DNA of 64,000 nt from a bacterium D16-51 (GTDB lineage Bacteria > Bacillota > Clostridia > Lachnospirales > Lachnospiraceae). Below the pieces are notes generated by a model. The model was not told the DNA's origin. It saw only the letters and a program-made list of their open reading frames with translations, and ran no database searches. Below, one piece after another: positions 42,686 through 50,957 of this stretch (the first letter of the stretch is position 1; each line of letters opens with the position of its first letter). Location of the stretch: contig RAYE01000022.1 of NCBI GenBank assembly GCA_003612285.1, positions 1 to 64,000 on the forward strand, given 5' to 3'. A program made the position numbers and the translations under genes.

Positions 42686-44488
42686 TTAATTTTCTGTAAG
42701 GTCTTCCGTCACTTCAATTGTCACATTTTTTGCCGTGGCATGGAGTACATATTTATCTTTTTCTGCTTTTATAAAAGTTCCGCCGGAAACAGCAACAATT
42801 TTTTCATCCGTTAAGTCTAACAAGAAAGAAGCTTCTTCGTCAAAATTGGTAATGGAAAGGCTGATTGTGTCATTGCGCCGGTAGGAACTGTAATCTAGTG
42901 TAAAAAATTTCCGTACTTTCTGGTCTGCCTGTGAAATATTAACTTGTTCAAAAGCTTTTCGGAAACTCTTCCAATAGGTGTCTAAGAAACGTGCCATATC
43001 CCGGGAAAGAGTCGTCCAGTCGTCTGATTTCCCACTTGGATAGAGGACGCGTGAAAAATCAAGGGAAACAGCCGAATAGCCAAGAGCTGTCTCAATACTG
43101 CGCAGGTAAAGGTCTTCTTCATCTGTATGGGAAAAACCATCACAAATATAAGACATGGCCAAAATCTTTGTGTTATAAAATGAGAGGACAGGGCTGTGCT
43201 CATGCTCCTTTGGAAGGATGAGCGTCTGTATGTTCGAAAGTATGGAATCTTTGGAATAAAATTTTAAATAGCCCTCATATGCAGATTCCGGCATGCTGCC
43301 TGGTGAAAAAACAGTAAAAATATAGTCAGGCGCAAGCTGTTTAAATGTTTTTGAATCATATTTAATTTTGTCCTCATGGAACGACCTGCTTTCCATCTGA
43401 TCGCCAGAGATGCCAAGTTCCCCGGTGATACGTTCAGCCTGTTTGAAATAAAAACTGATTGCATCCTGGCTGATTTCTGCGGAACTGCTGTACTCCATTT
43501 TAGGGGCGATCATGCCGCTGAATTTGTCATCGGTTGCCCCAAGGATAGATACGACATCCGGCCAGAGTACATTTTCACAAAACGCTTTGCTGGTGTAAAA
43601 ATATTGTTGTGAGATTCTGTCAGAATTTTCATTGGAAAGATATGGGAAATTCTGGCAGACGACACTTTGCGCATCTACAATTGGGTAAAGATTATAGCTG
43701 TTTGTCTCAGACAGCATGGCAGACAGCATGCCAAGCCCGGTATGATCCTGGAAAAAATCATAATTTACAGAAAAAACAAAACCGTTTTCATAGTAATTCC
43801 TCCAAAGGACAGGGGGCAGCTCTTCGTTTTTGATATGTTTCCGTTCCTGATGTTTGATAGAAGCGGAAATATAAGTTTTTGTGCCGGACTCCAACAGGAA
43901 GTAAGGAATGCTTTTTTTGAGGTCAGTATATGTTGTTTTTCCACCCAGTAAAAATCCTTCATAGACAGTCATGCCATTTGTGTAATAGGAGTCTGCCTCA
44001 ATTTTGCGTATGCCGGTAAGCTCCATGAGTTTAGGGTAGGAGCGGAACGTGGATATGTCTGGCAGGCTGGTTAATATGATGCTGACGCCTCTTTTTGCCA
44101 TCCGTGCCAGGATGTTGACATCTTTGCTGGAATCAATAACATAAGAATTAACAATTAAAAGCTTGCAGTTTTTGGAAATATTCCCATAAAAGGCATCCAG
44201 CGAAGGGAAACGGTAATAAGGCTGTTTTGTATATACACACCATTCCTCTGCAATCATGGTTTCCCAGTTGCTTTTGCTTCCAATCAAAGCTGTGGTATAG
44301 GAAGACGTAGAAAGCAGGTTTGGCGCCTGGATTGTCTTATTTACAGTAATAGAAACATCCGGCAGAGCATTTGCATTTTTCATTGCCTGTGATGCATAAA
44401 TAGCCGACAGGTTAGAAAACTGGAATAAGATAAGTATTGCGATCATCGTAACAGAGATTGCAGCAAAGTTAGACCTTGAAATTTTCAC
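42686..44488 (-). CDS. DUF2194 protein, PelA-like deacetylase candidate
   Basis: 600 residues with one N-terminal anchor or signal (about 8-28) and a large extracytoplasmic part. It resembles DUF2194 proteins, which accompany pelF/pelG in Gram-positive bacteria and occupy the place of the PelA deacetylase. A DGFSHTDEED segment near residue 450 has the His/Asp content expected for a polysaccharide-deacetylase-type fold. Catalysis is unproven. The start is a GTG at 44488 with GGAGG 7 bases upstream. It would act on polymer as it leaves the membrane. Confidence 0.75.
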   Translation of the reverse strand: MKISRSNFAAISVTMIAILILFQFSNLSAIYASQAMKNANALPDVSITVNKTIQAPNLLSTSSYTTALIGSKSNWETMIAEEWCVYTKQPYYRFPSLDAFYGNISKNCKLLIVNSYVIDSSKDVNILARMAKRGVSIILTSLPDISTFRSYPKLMELTGIRKIEADSYYTNGMTVYEGFLLGGKTTYTDLKKSIPYFLLESGTKTYISASIKHQERKHIKNEELPPVLWRNYYENGFVFSVNYDFFQDHTGLGMLSAMLSETNSYNLYPIVDAQSVVCQNFPYLSNENSDRISQQYFYTSKAFCENVLWPDVVSILGATDDKFSGMIAPKMEYSSSAEISQDAISFYFKQAERITGELGISGDQMESRSFHEDKIKYDSKTFKQLAPDYIFTVFSPGSMPESAYEGYLKFYSKDSILSNIQTLILPKEHEHSPVLSFYNTKILAMSYICDGFSHTDEEDLYLRSIETALGYSAVSLDFSRVLYPSGKSDDWTTLSRDMARFLDTYWKSFRKAFEQVNISQADQKVRKFFTLDYSSYRRNDTISLSITNFDEEASFLLDLTDEKIVAVSGGTFIKAEKDKYVLHATAKNVTIEVTEDLTEN

Positions 44489-44499
44489 ACATGTCCCTC

Positions 44500-46977
44500 C
44501 TAACTGTTAAAGCCATAGTCAACAGCAAAGTTGTATAGCTGGTATTCATTTTGGATAATGCGGTAGCAGATAAAGGATTCATCCTCATAATAAACCTGAA
44601 ACTCCTCAGGAAATTTCTGCTGGAACGCTTTTGCCCAATAATATAGTTTACTTTCAAGTTTATAGCGGTTTTCTGTAAAATAAACTTCAGAACCTCCAAA
44701 GACAGCCTGTTCGGAAGCTGCTGTTTCAGAGACATAACCGCTGTTTGCCATTTTATCAGTAACCAGATTATAAGCGTCGTGGCCATAATCAAGTGGTGTT
44801 TTTTCTATATAGAAAAATACATATTTTGTTGGGATTGTTACTGTAGTATGCCTGTTATAGTCCTCCATTTTTCCTAAAAAAGTACAAATTTCCATATGCC
44901 ATCCCTTTTCTCTGAGAGACTGCATGCTATTTGTTGTTGTTACAACCGTCCATCTTTTTTCTGGGTAGTTTTCAATAATGTCATAGTTGCATTTCATTTC
45001 GCCGGGAAGCTGGAGGGAATAGAGGATATTCAATGGTTTTATAAAATCATAAACAATGGTCAGGGCCGCCAGTGTAAGCGTCAGCCCAATCGGTACAAGT
45101 TCTGTCGTTTTATGGTACCGGAATGGCCAGCATAAAACAACATATACTGCATCTGCAAGGCAGGCAGAGAGTAATGGTGTTGCATAAGCAAGGAAAATCC
45201 TGGAACGCGTCAAATCCATAATAGCAGGAAGGCCTAAAAGCTCCGCACTGTACATAACCATTAGAATCAGTGTATACAGGCTGATGGAAAACAGGTTGCG
45301 GTAATAAAATTTCCTGCGGATAAACATCATGAACAATGAAAATACTGCAAGGATTTCAGTTGCTGCAAGGATATAGTCTGCCAGTTCATCATAGGAATAA
45401 GCGCCTTTTAGGAAAGAAGCTGCAGCATTGTTTATATAAATTATCCGTCTCTTTACTTTTCCAGCCAGGATAACAATTTTGTCTGGAAGATATTTTATCT
45501 GCCCCGGAATTGCTTTTATTTTATCCCATATCGTATTCGGGCTGTCTGAAACATCTGCATTGCCAAAACTGGAGCCATTATTTGCAGAAGTGTCTCCAGT
45601 TTCTGTATTCTCAGGGCCTGACGGGCCATTTCCAGTACCGGTTTCGTCTTCGGCGCCGTCTTCGCTGCTAACTGTGCCAGGTGCTGCTTCCTGTTCGGAA
45701 GTACCAGTTCCTGCAGTATCTGTAATGTTTTCTTTTTCTTCTTCAGGGAAGATAACGCTTAAAGCCCATTTTAGGGAACCTTCCGGCTGCACGCCCTGCA
45801 TAAAGGCCACGCCCATCGGGGCAACTGCGCTGAACAGGCTTAAAATGCCTGCAAGCGCAATCGACCAGAAATATTTTGGATGCAGGACAAGCGGAAAGTA
45901 GGAAATAGCAATCGCAAAACATAGGATAAAGGCTATAATTGTAATGTAAAAGTGGGCGGCTAATGTCAGCGAAAAGCTTATGGCAAAAAAAGTAAGGCTT
46001 CGGGTGCTTGGCATAATATGGTATTGGTCCATCCAGGCATAGAGGCGGTCTTCCTGTTTCAGCCTTTTTTTTGTCTGGATTTCCTCTTTTTTCCGCTCAA
46101 AAAACTGAACCAGGTAAAAGGCGCAGGGATACAGAAAAATCATGCCAAACTCCTGTGGAAGCGACCACTGGTAGCGCATGGTTGCCTGGAAATCAAAAAG
46201 ATCTGGCAGGGTAAACAGAAAGACGCCAAAAACCGGAAGATACCGGGATTTACACAGCTTTCGGAGAAGCAGGTAAATCATCATGTAAATAAACAGTGTT
46301 TCTACCACGCCAAATACGCGCAGTATGGAAAGCGTACGCAGGCCAAAAAATTTATGTAAGAACCAGATGATGTTATGGAAACCGAACGGATAAACACCAT
46401 TGCAGAAAATAGTGCCGCCGTCCATGTTATTAATCCAGGATTGGTGTACTGTAAGGTCACTGGCGCCAAAAACATATTTTGTTACAGTCTGATAGCCATA
46501 ATAGTAAGTATTAAAGCCAATCAGTCCCAATAGCATGACCCATTCCAGGAAATGTCTGCGGATATGGGTGAAAAAAGAACGGAAACAATCCTTTAATAGT
46601 TTTTTCGGGCGGGCAAGTAAAGCGCCCAGTATTGTCCGAAAATGTGCTTCGCCTAAAAAAAGCCGGGAAAGGGAGGTGTAAAGCATGGCAAAATATTCCC
46701 GTACTCCCGGACGGTTGACACGGAGCCATGCAACAAAAGCCGGAACTATGGTAAAAAGGTAAAGGCTTCCTTTTCCTGGGATATGGAGCAGGAAAATAAT
46801 AAAAACAACATTGATGATATAAAAGTTCCCAATCAGGACAGAAAGGATAAATTTTTCAGCAAGGCATTTTTCCCGTAAAAGGTCATGAAAGACAACATAA
46901 GGCGCAACACAGACACAGACGGTATACAATGTCAGTACCTGGAGGAACTCTATAATTGTTCTGGCTTCCATAGACAT
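44500..46977 (-). CDS. Large polytopic membrane protein, GT-C-like, in the Pel-like operon
   Basis: 825 residues with about 12-14 hydrophobic segments and a C-terminal soluble domain of about 130 residues. An early extracytoplasmic stretch (FGASDLTVHQSWINNM... YPFGFHNIIWFL) resembles first loops of GT-C enzymes that use lipid-linked sugars. A central Glu/Gly/Thr/Ser-rich linker of about 70 residues (roughly 411-481) breaks the membrane part in two and looks disordered. It is not a component of the Pseudomonas Pel system. The start at 46977 has AAGGAG 8 bases upstream; the frame opens at a TTG at 47001. Function unknown. Confidence 0.75.
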   Translation of the reverse strand: MSMEARTIIEFLQVLTLYTVCVCVAPYVVFHDLLREKCLAEKFILSVLIGNFYIINVVFIIFLLHIPGKGSLYLFTIVPAFVAWLRVNRPGVREYFAMLYTSLSRLFLGEAHFRTILGALLARPKKLLKDCFRSFFTHIRRHFLEWVMLLGLIGFNTYYYGYQTVTKYVFGASDLTVHQSWINNMDGGTIFCNGVYPFGFHNIIWFLHKFFGLRTLSILRVFGVVETLFIYMMIYLLLRKLCKSRYLPVFGVFLFTLPDLFDFQATMRYQWSLPQEFGMIFLYPCAFYLVQFFERKKEEIQTKKRLKQEDRLYAWMDQYHIMPSTRSLTFFAISFSLTLAAHFYITIIAFILCFAIAISYFPLVLHPKYFWSIALAGILSLFSAVAPMGVAFMQGVQPEGSLKWALSVIFPEEEKENITDTAGTGTSEQEAAPGTVSSEDGAEDETGTGNGPSGPENTETGDTSANNGSSFGNADVSDSPNTIWDKIKAIPGQIKYLPDKIVILAGKVKRRIIYINNAAASFLKGAYSYDELADYILAATEILAVFSLFMMFIRRKFYYRNLFSISLYTLILMVMYSAELLGLPAIMDLTRSRIFLAYATPLLSACLADAVYVVLCWPFRYHKTTELVPIGLTLTLAALTIVYDFIKPLNILYSLQLPGEMKCNYDIIENYPEKRWTVVTTTNSMQSLREKGWHMEICTFLGKMEDYNRHTTVTIPTKYVFFYIEKTPLDYGHDAYNLVTDKMANSGYVSETAASEQAVFGGSEVYFTENRYKLESKLYYWAKAFQQKFPEEFQVYYEDESFICYRIIQNEYQLYNFAVDYGFNS

Positions 46978-47028
46978 GGCCCTGCTCCTTTCTTTCTGCA
47001 ATTAAAATGTGTATAACAGGAGAGCCTG

Positions 47029-47952
47029 CTAATTGTAAATACGGATTAATTCCAGTAAATCTTTATCAATTGGAATATCGGACTTTTTCAGGCGGTCCAT
47101 ATGGTAAAAAAACTGTTCTTTATCCTGTGTCAGGTAGTAGAAGCGGAGGACACAGCGGTAGGTTTCAATTTCGTCAGGATGGTCTTCCTGCAGGCGGGAA
47201 ACCCAGATTTGCGCTGTCTGGATATCATCAATCTTTACCAGCAGATTGATGACGCCGCTGTAATAAATTGTTTTCAGGCTGCTTTTATCATAGTCATATA
47301 CGCCCTGGCAGGTCTGTGCCAGCGAATAAACATATGTTTTTAGTTCCATTTCTGATAAAAAGTTTGTATTCAGCATTTTAATCAGGTATTCAATAAAAAG
47401 CTGGTTTACTTCTTTATCATTTGGGTCAGTTTCTAACTGTGCATGGAATTTCTGCAATGTTGTCTGAAACTCATTCATAATGTCCATAATGGCGGAGGCA
47501 GCATAGTGCGATGCCTCTGAGTCGGAGCTGTTTAAGGCTTTTGTAACTGTATTGATAGATTTTGAAATATCGCCGCGCAGGACAGTCAGAAGCAGCTGGC
47601 GTAAGTTTTCTTTATCGTCAATGATAATTGCTTCTTCCATTGGGACAAGGTTCATTTCAGTTTCCATGTCAGGACGCTCTAATACATCAACACGTTCCTT
47701 GGAAAAAGTAATTGCAGCCAAATCAATGCTGCTGTCAAAAAATATTTTATACAGGACAGCCCCGCATCCTAAAAGCATTGGGCCGGCAACCGGGCAGAGA
47801 AACATAAATATTGAAAGGATGATATATTTTCTTAACTTCTTATCTTTATTTTTCCTGGCAGCGATGAAACCAACTAGAAAATAACCAAGCGAAATCAAGG
47901 TATTTACCAATAGTACCAGAAAAATAAGAAGGATTTTATACTGTGTTGTCAT
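47029..47952 (-). CDS. pelE: PelE-like membrane/TPR protein
   Basis: 307 residues with two N-terminal membrane helices (about 8-30 and 44-68) and a mostly helical cytoplasmic region with TPR-like pairs, for example YVYSLAQTCQGVYDYDKSS and RCVLRFYYLTQDKEQFFYH. PelE of the Pel system has this layout and position, immediately after pelD, and acts as a scaffold between PelD and PelF. Sequence similarity is weak, so the name rests mainly on layout and order. GAGG lies 8 bases before the ATG. Confidence 0.75.
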   Translation of the reverse strand: MTTQYKILLIFLVLLVNTLISLGYFLVGFIAARKNKDKKLRKYIILSIFMFLCPVAGPMLLGCGAVLYKIFFDSSIDLAAITFSKERVDVLERPDMETEMNLVPMEEAIIIDDKENLRQLLLTVLRGDISKSINTVTKALNSSDSEASHYAASAIMDIMNEFQTTLQKFHAQLETDPNDKEVNQLFIEYLIKMLNTNFLSEMELKTYVYSLAQTCQGVYDYDKSSLKTIYYSGVINLLVKIDDIQTAQIWVSRLQEDHPDEIETYRCVLRFYYLTQDKEQFFYHMDRLKKSDIPIDKDLLELIRIYN

Positions 47953-47986
47953 AGCAGGTTCCTCTCTTTCCCTATTTCAAACAATG

Positions 47987-50152
47987 TCAGACTGGCGTAC
48001 AGATAATGTCCATTTCGGCAAAGCGCTGTACAATAAACTGTGCGTCTTTTATATTGGAGTTGGTAAGCAGGATGCAGATCCTGTTATGCTTGTCAATTCC
48101 AAGATAATCAGAAAAACGCAGCTTGGAAGAGAGCTTCTGGCTCCATTGCTCATAAGTCATGGCATACCTGCTGGAAGCAGAAAGGATGATATACTCCGTA
48201 AAGCCCTTGTTCATTGCATCCTGGTAAGTATTGTGTAATTCTTCAAAGGCGTCTTTTGTCAGAAGCCTTGTTCCGGCGATGAAACGTGTGGTTGCCAGTG
48301 CGTCCAGATAACGGTCGGCACGTTCTACAGAGTTATAAATCATGTATCCGAGTACCGTCAAAAGGTTGCAATGGTAAACAGTCATGTTCTCAAAAGGAAG
48401 CCCCCAGAGCATAATCAGCTCAATTGGCTTATCGCTTCTATAAATAGCGCTTGCCATCAGCGGGTAATCCTCATTCATTGTTTTATTGATATACACCTGT
48501 TTATTGTTAATTGCTGTCATCATTTCAGTCATAGCAGAATATTTAACGGATTTCCCAAGGCTTTTAGCCTGCTTTGAGGTGGCGGAAAACAGGCGGCAGT
48601 AATCGCCGTTTGCAATCTGGTAAATCGCAACGTCATCTGTCCCTAAAATACGGCCGATAATATCGGCGGCATAGAAGAGTACGGCTCCGGCTTCCAGAGA
48701 ATCCAGTTCAGAAGTGATGCCATAAATCTTTACAAGACTGTCATCATAATCCAGAATACGGTTCTGGTAAATATTTTTAATGCGGTTATTGCTTTCGTTG
48801 ATGTCAACCAAATCTTCTAACTGGCTGCTTAGGAAGGTGATTTCCTCGTCTTTTTCATAGCTGATGGACTTTGTGCTGTCACGGAGCCGTCCAACTGCCA
48901 TTGCGACAATGAAAAGCTGGGCAATCCAAAGATAAGTGTTGTAGTCAATTAAGACTTCCATTCCGGTACGGAAATAAAGCTGCCGGAAAAAATAGCCCGC
49001 CGTGCTTAATACTGCGGAAAAAATAGCCTGCTTTGTCCCATAAACGCCGGCAAAAAGCAATACATATAATAAGAAAAAATCCAGTTTTTCAAAATATCTG
49101 CTTCCTACAGCACGGTTATTAATCATAAAAACCGGAAGGAACAGGATGCAGTTTTCTACAAATGGAAGCATTGCCTGTATCAGCGCTTTTAAGCGGTTGA
49201 TAAATTTGTTGCTGCCTTCCTTGTTTTTTTCGGCGGTTGTAAGGTAGTTCTTTTTATTCCGCTTTATGTGTTTATAGATTTCAGGAATGGTTTTTTCGTA
49301 TGTATGGAATATCTTTAGGTGAAATTCGTTTAAAAAATCAGCTTTATCCAGGATAAGCTGCTGTTTGCTCCCTGCTGTTTCATCCTGGATGGTTATGGAG
49401 CTGTCAACAGAACGGATGATTTCTGCAATTTTCAGCTCTGTTATCGCCTCACTTGTAGAAAGCTGGTAAGTAAACTGGCTGTATTCCTTTGCATGGATAA
49501 AATCATATACGCCAAAAACTGCATCTGCCACATTAATCATAGAAAAAGTAAGGTTTTCATTTACGGTAAGGGTTCCTTTTTTTACCGCCTCCAGACAGAG
49601 CCTGGAGCAGGTATCCGTAGCTTCTTCTAAGTTTTTCGGAGTTTTATACATATGGTCAATCCTAAGGATATGGATGTTCAGGCCAGTTGTCTCACTAAAA
49701 TGGCGGCATAAATCCTCTCCCTGTGCAATGGCAATGCCGACATAGTCGCTTGCAGTCGTTTTAGCGTCCACCGGAATCAGGGATTCTGAATGGCTGTTAT
49801 AGACCTGATGGGAAGAAAGGTAAATAAAATTTTTGACTTTATGGTTTTCCGCGGAAAGGATAATGTTGATTAAGCCCGAAAGATAATGCATGGATTCGTT
49901 TCGGATATTAAACCACTGGAAATTGGAATCGTATGCACCGGTAAACAGTATAACGTCCGGCTGGACGCTGTCCAGGACTTCTGTGATACTGTCACTGGAA
50001 TACGAAAAAGTGTACTGTTCAAAAACATAATGCGGCTTTTTGCCATAATATTTTTCTCCGGTCAGTACATAGACAGTATCGTTTTCTTTGTGCAGTTTTC
50101 TGATTAAAGCATCTGTAAAGGTATTGTATTTCCCGACAATAAATACTTTCAT
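47987..50152 (-). CDS. pelD: PelD-like c-di-GMP receptor fused to a degenerate SDR/epimerase domain
   Basis: 721 residues, first gene of the operon. Residues 1-265 resemble an NAD-dependent epimerase (extended SDR), with YLSSHQVYNS at 111-120. The glycine motif is lost and the YxxxK pair reads Y137-VGI-A141, so catalysis is unlikely. Residues 325-425 hold about four membrane helices, 430-465 a coiled coil, and 480-615 a GAF domain. A degenerate GGDEF domain fills the C-terminus: the RxxD site is kept (R679-FS-D682), while the GGDEF position reads KHNRI. This is the PelD pattern of an inactive cyclase that binds c-di-GMP at its I-site and switches on Pel synthesis. Confidence 0.85.
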   Translation of the reverse strand: MKVFIVGKYNTFTDALIRKLHKENDTVYVLTGEKYYGKKPHYVFEQYTFSYSSDSITEVLDSVQPDVILFTGAYDSNFQWFNIRNESMHYLSGLINIILSAENHKVKNFIYLSSHQVYNSHSESLIPVDAKTTASDYVGIAIAQGEDLCRHFSETTGLNIHILRIDHMYKTPKNLEEATDTCSRLCLEAVKKGTLTVNENLTFSMINVADAVFGVYDFIHAKEYSQFTYQLSTSEAITELKIAEIIRSVDSSITIQDETAGSKQQLILDKADFLNEFHLKIFHTYEKTIPEIYKHIKRNKKNYLTTAEKNKEGSNKFINRLKALIQAMLPFVENCILFLPVFMINNRAVGSRYFEKLDFFLLYVLLFAGVYGTKQAIFSAVLSTAGYFFRQLYFRTGMEVLIDYNTYLWIAQLFIVAMAVGRLRDSTKSISYEKDEEITFLSSQLEDLVDINESNNRIKNIYQNRILDYDDSLVKIYGITSELDSLEAGAVLFYAADIIGRILGTDDVAIYQIANGDYCRLFSATSKQAKSLGKSVKYSAMTEMMTAINNKQVYINKTMNEDYPLMASAIYRSDKPIELIMLWGLPFENMTVYHCNLLTVLGYMIYNSVERADRYLDALATTRFIAGTRLLTKDAFEELHNTYQDAMNKGFTEYIILSASSRYAMTYEQWSQKLSSKLRFSDYLGIDKHNRICILLTNSNIKDAQFIVQRFAEMDIICTPV

Positions 50153-50223
50153 ATGTCCACTCCATTCTGTTATGCCAAATGAGCTTCCGGCAATAACATC
50201 CCCTTTTTCTTTCCATTTTTTTC

Positions 50224-50252
50224 ATTGTACCACATTTTGTGGAAAATGAACA
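50224..50252 (-). promoter_or_regulatory. Candidate Pel operon promoter with palindromic spacer
   Basis: On the minus strand a good -10 TACAAT (50224-50229) lies 17 bases from a weak -35 TGTTCA (50247-50252). The spacer starts with the perfect dyad CCACAAAATGTGG (50230-50242), a plausible operator. It is about 70 bases upstream of the pelD start. Confidence 0.45.
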
Positions 50253-50306
50253 GAATAAAACGCCCTGAAAGAAAAATTTTGGTAACAGTTCAGCCTTCCA
50301 TAAAAA

Positions 50307-50452
50307 TGCGAGGATTTTTGACATGCTTTTTGTCAAAAATATGAGTTTTACGGTGCCATTTTACACGCATTTTGTGCAAAATGTGTACATCAACAGTGCT
50401 GAAAGCACTGCTGTGTAACTATGAAGCCGTAAGGCTGAATAGTTACAAATTT
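50307..50452. other. Cluster of hairpins between the Pel operon and tyrS
   Basis: This gene-free stretch contains several inverted repeats: ATTTTTGAC with GTCAAAAAT (50313-50340), CAGTGCT with AGCACTG (around 50394-50410) and TGTAACTAT with ATAGTTACA (around 50414-50447), the last with an inner AGCC/GGCT. None has a proper T-run in either direction. They lie upstream of both divergent promoters. No ORF is supported. Confidence 0.5.
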
Positions 50453-50505
50453 TGTCTAAATCGCAATACTGTACATCCTTCTGCCTGGGAACAGTGAATA
50501 GCAGG

Positions 50506-50534
50506 TTGACAAATATGCCATTTTCGTTTAAGAT
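50506..50534 (+). promoter_or_regulatory. Promoter of the tyrS T-box leader
   Basis: TTGACA (50506-50511, consensus), a 17-base spacer and TAAGAT (50529-50534). It is placed right for transcription to begin at the T-box leader. Confidence 0.75.
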
Positions 50535-50540
50535 AGGGCA

Positions 50541-50837
50541 GACAGGGAAATACAGGGAAGGGAATAAGTAGTGGCAGGGAAAGCTGACAGAAAGCAGCCG
50601 GTTGATGAGAGGCGCAGGTGGAAGCTGTTATGAATACATCCTGGAGTAGCAGGCTGAATGATGATAGATATGGCAGGTTATAACATATCTGGTTCAAAGG
50701 CTTTGACGGTGGTGCACCCGTTAGCGTGCAGGGATATTATGGTATCCTGGTAAGGTATCCTGTGTGAGCAGGGTATGAAAAAAGGTGGTAACGCGAGTAA
50801 ATTCGTCCTTTTGCAATGATGCAAAAGGACTTTTTTT
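50541..50837 (+). promoter_or_regulatory. T-box riboswitch (tyrosyl) with terminator
   Basis: Leader of about 300 bases before tyrS. The conserved T-box AAAGGTGGTAACGCG is at 50780-50794; its TGGT would pair with the ACCA end of uncharged tRNA-Tyr. A terminator follows: GTCCTTTTGCA (50805-50815) pairs with TGCAAAAGGAC (50820-50830), then T7. A TAC triplet at 50635-50637 in the GAATACATC stretch of Stem I is a candidate Tyr specifier. Uncharged tRNA-Tyr should stabilise the antiterminator and raise tyrS expression. Confidence 0.92.
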
Positions 50838-50874
50838 GTTATAGGAAATTGCGCTGTAACATAGTGGTTGCCGA

Positions 50875-50926
50875 CAAGAATTGCGAAGCAATTCTTGCTA
50901 GGGCACCAGCGCTGGCGGTGCCCTTT
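50875..50926 (+). other. Two hairpins between T-box and tyrS
   Basis: CAAGAATTGC and GCAATTCTTG (50875-50897) form a perfect 10-bp hairpin with loop GAA. GGGCACC and GGTGCCC (50901-50923) follow, then only TTT. The second closely matches the terminator at 25943. Being downstream of the T-box terminator, they could attenuate or stabilise the tyrS transcript. Confidence 0.55.
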
Positions 50927-50957
50927 GCTATAGGAAAGAAAAGAATGGAGGCAGGAG

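Noticed and set aside
45479-45901. Plus-strand ORF of 140 residues
   Set aside because: It is the antisense of the acidic linker of the 825-residue membrane protein; low complexity and no ribosome binding site.
50153-50500. Possible c-di-GMP riboswitch upstream of the Pel-like operon
   Set aside because: Looked for GEMM-type conserved cores on the minus strand and saw none; only simple hairpins are present.
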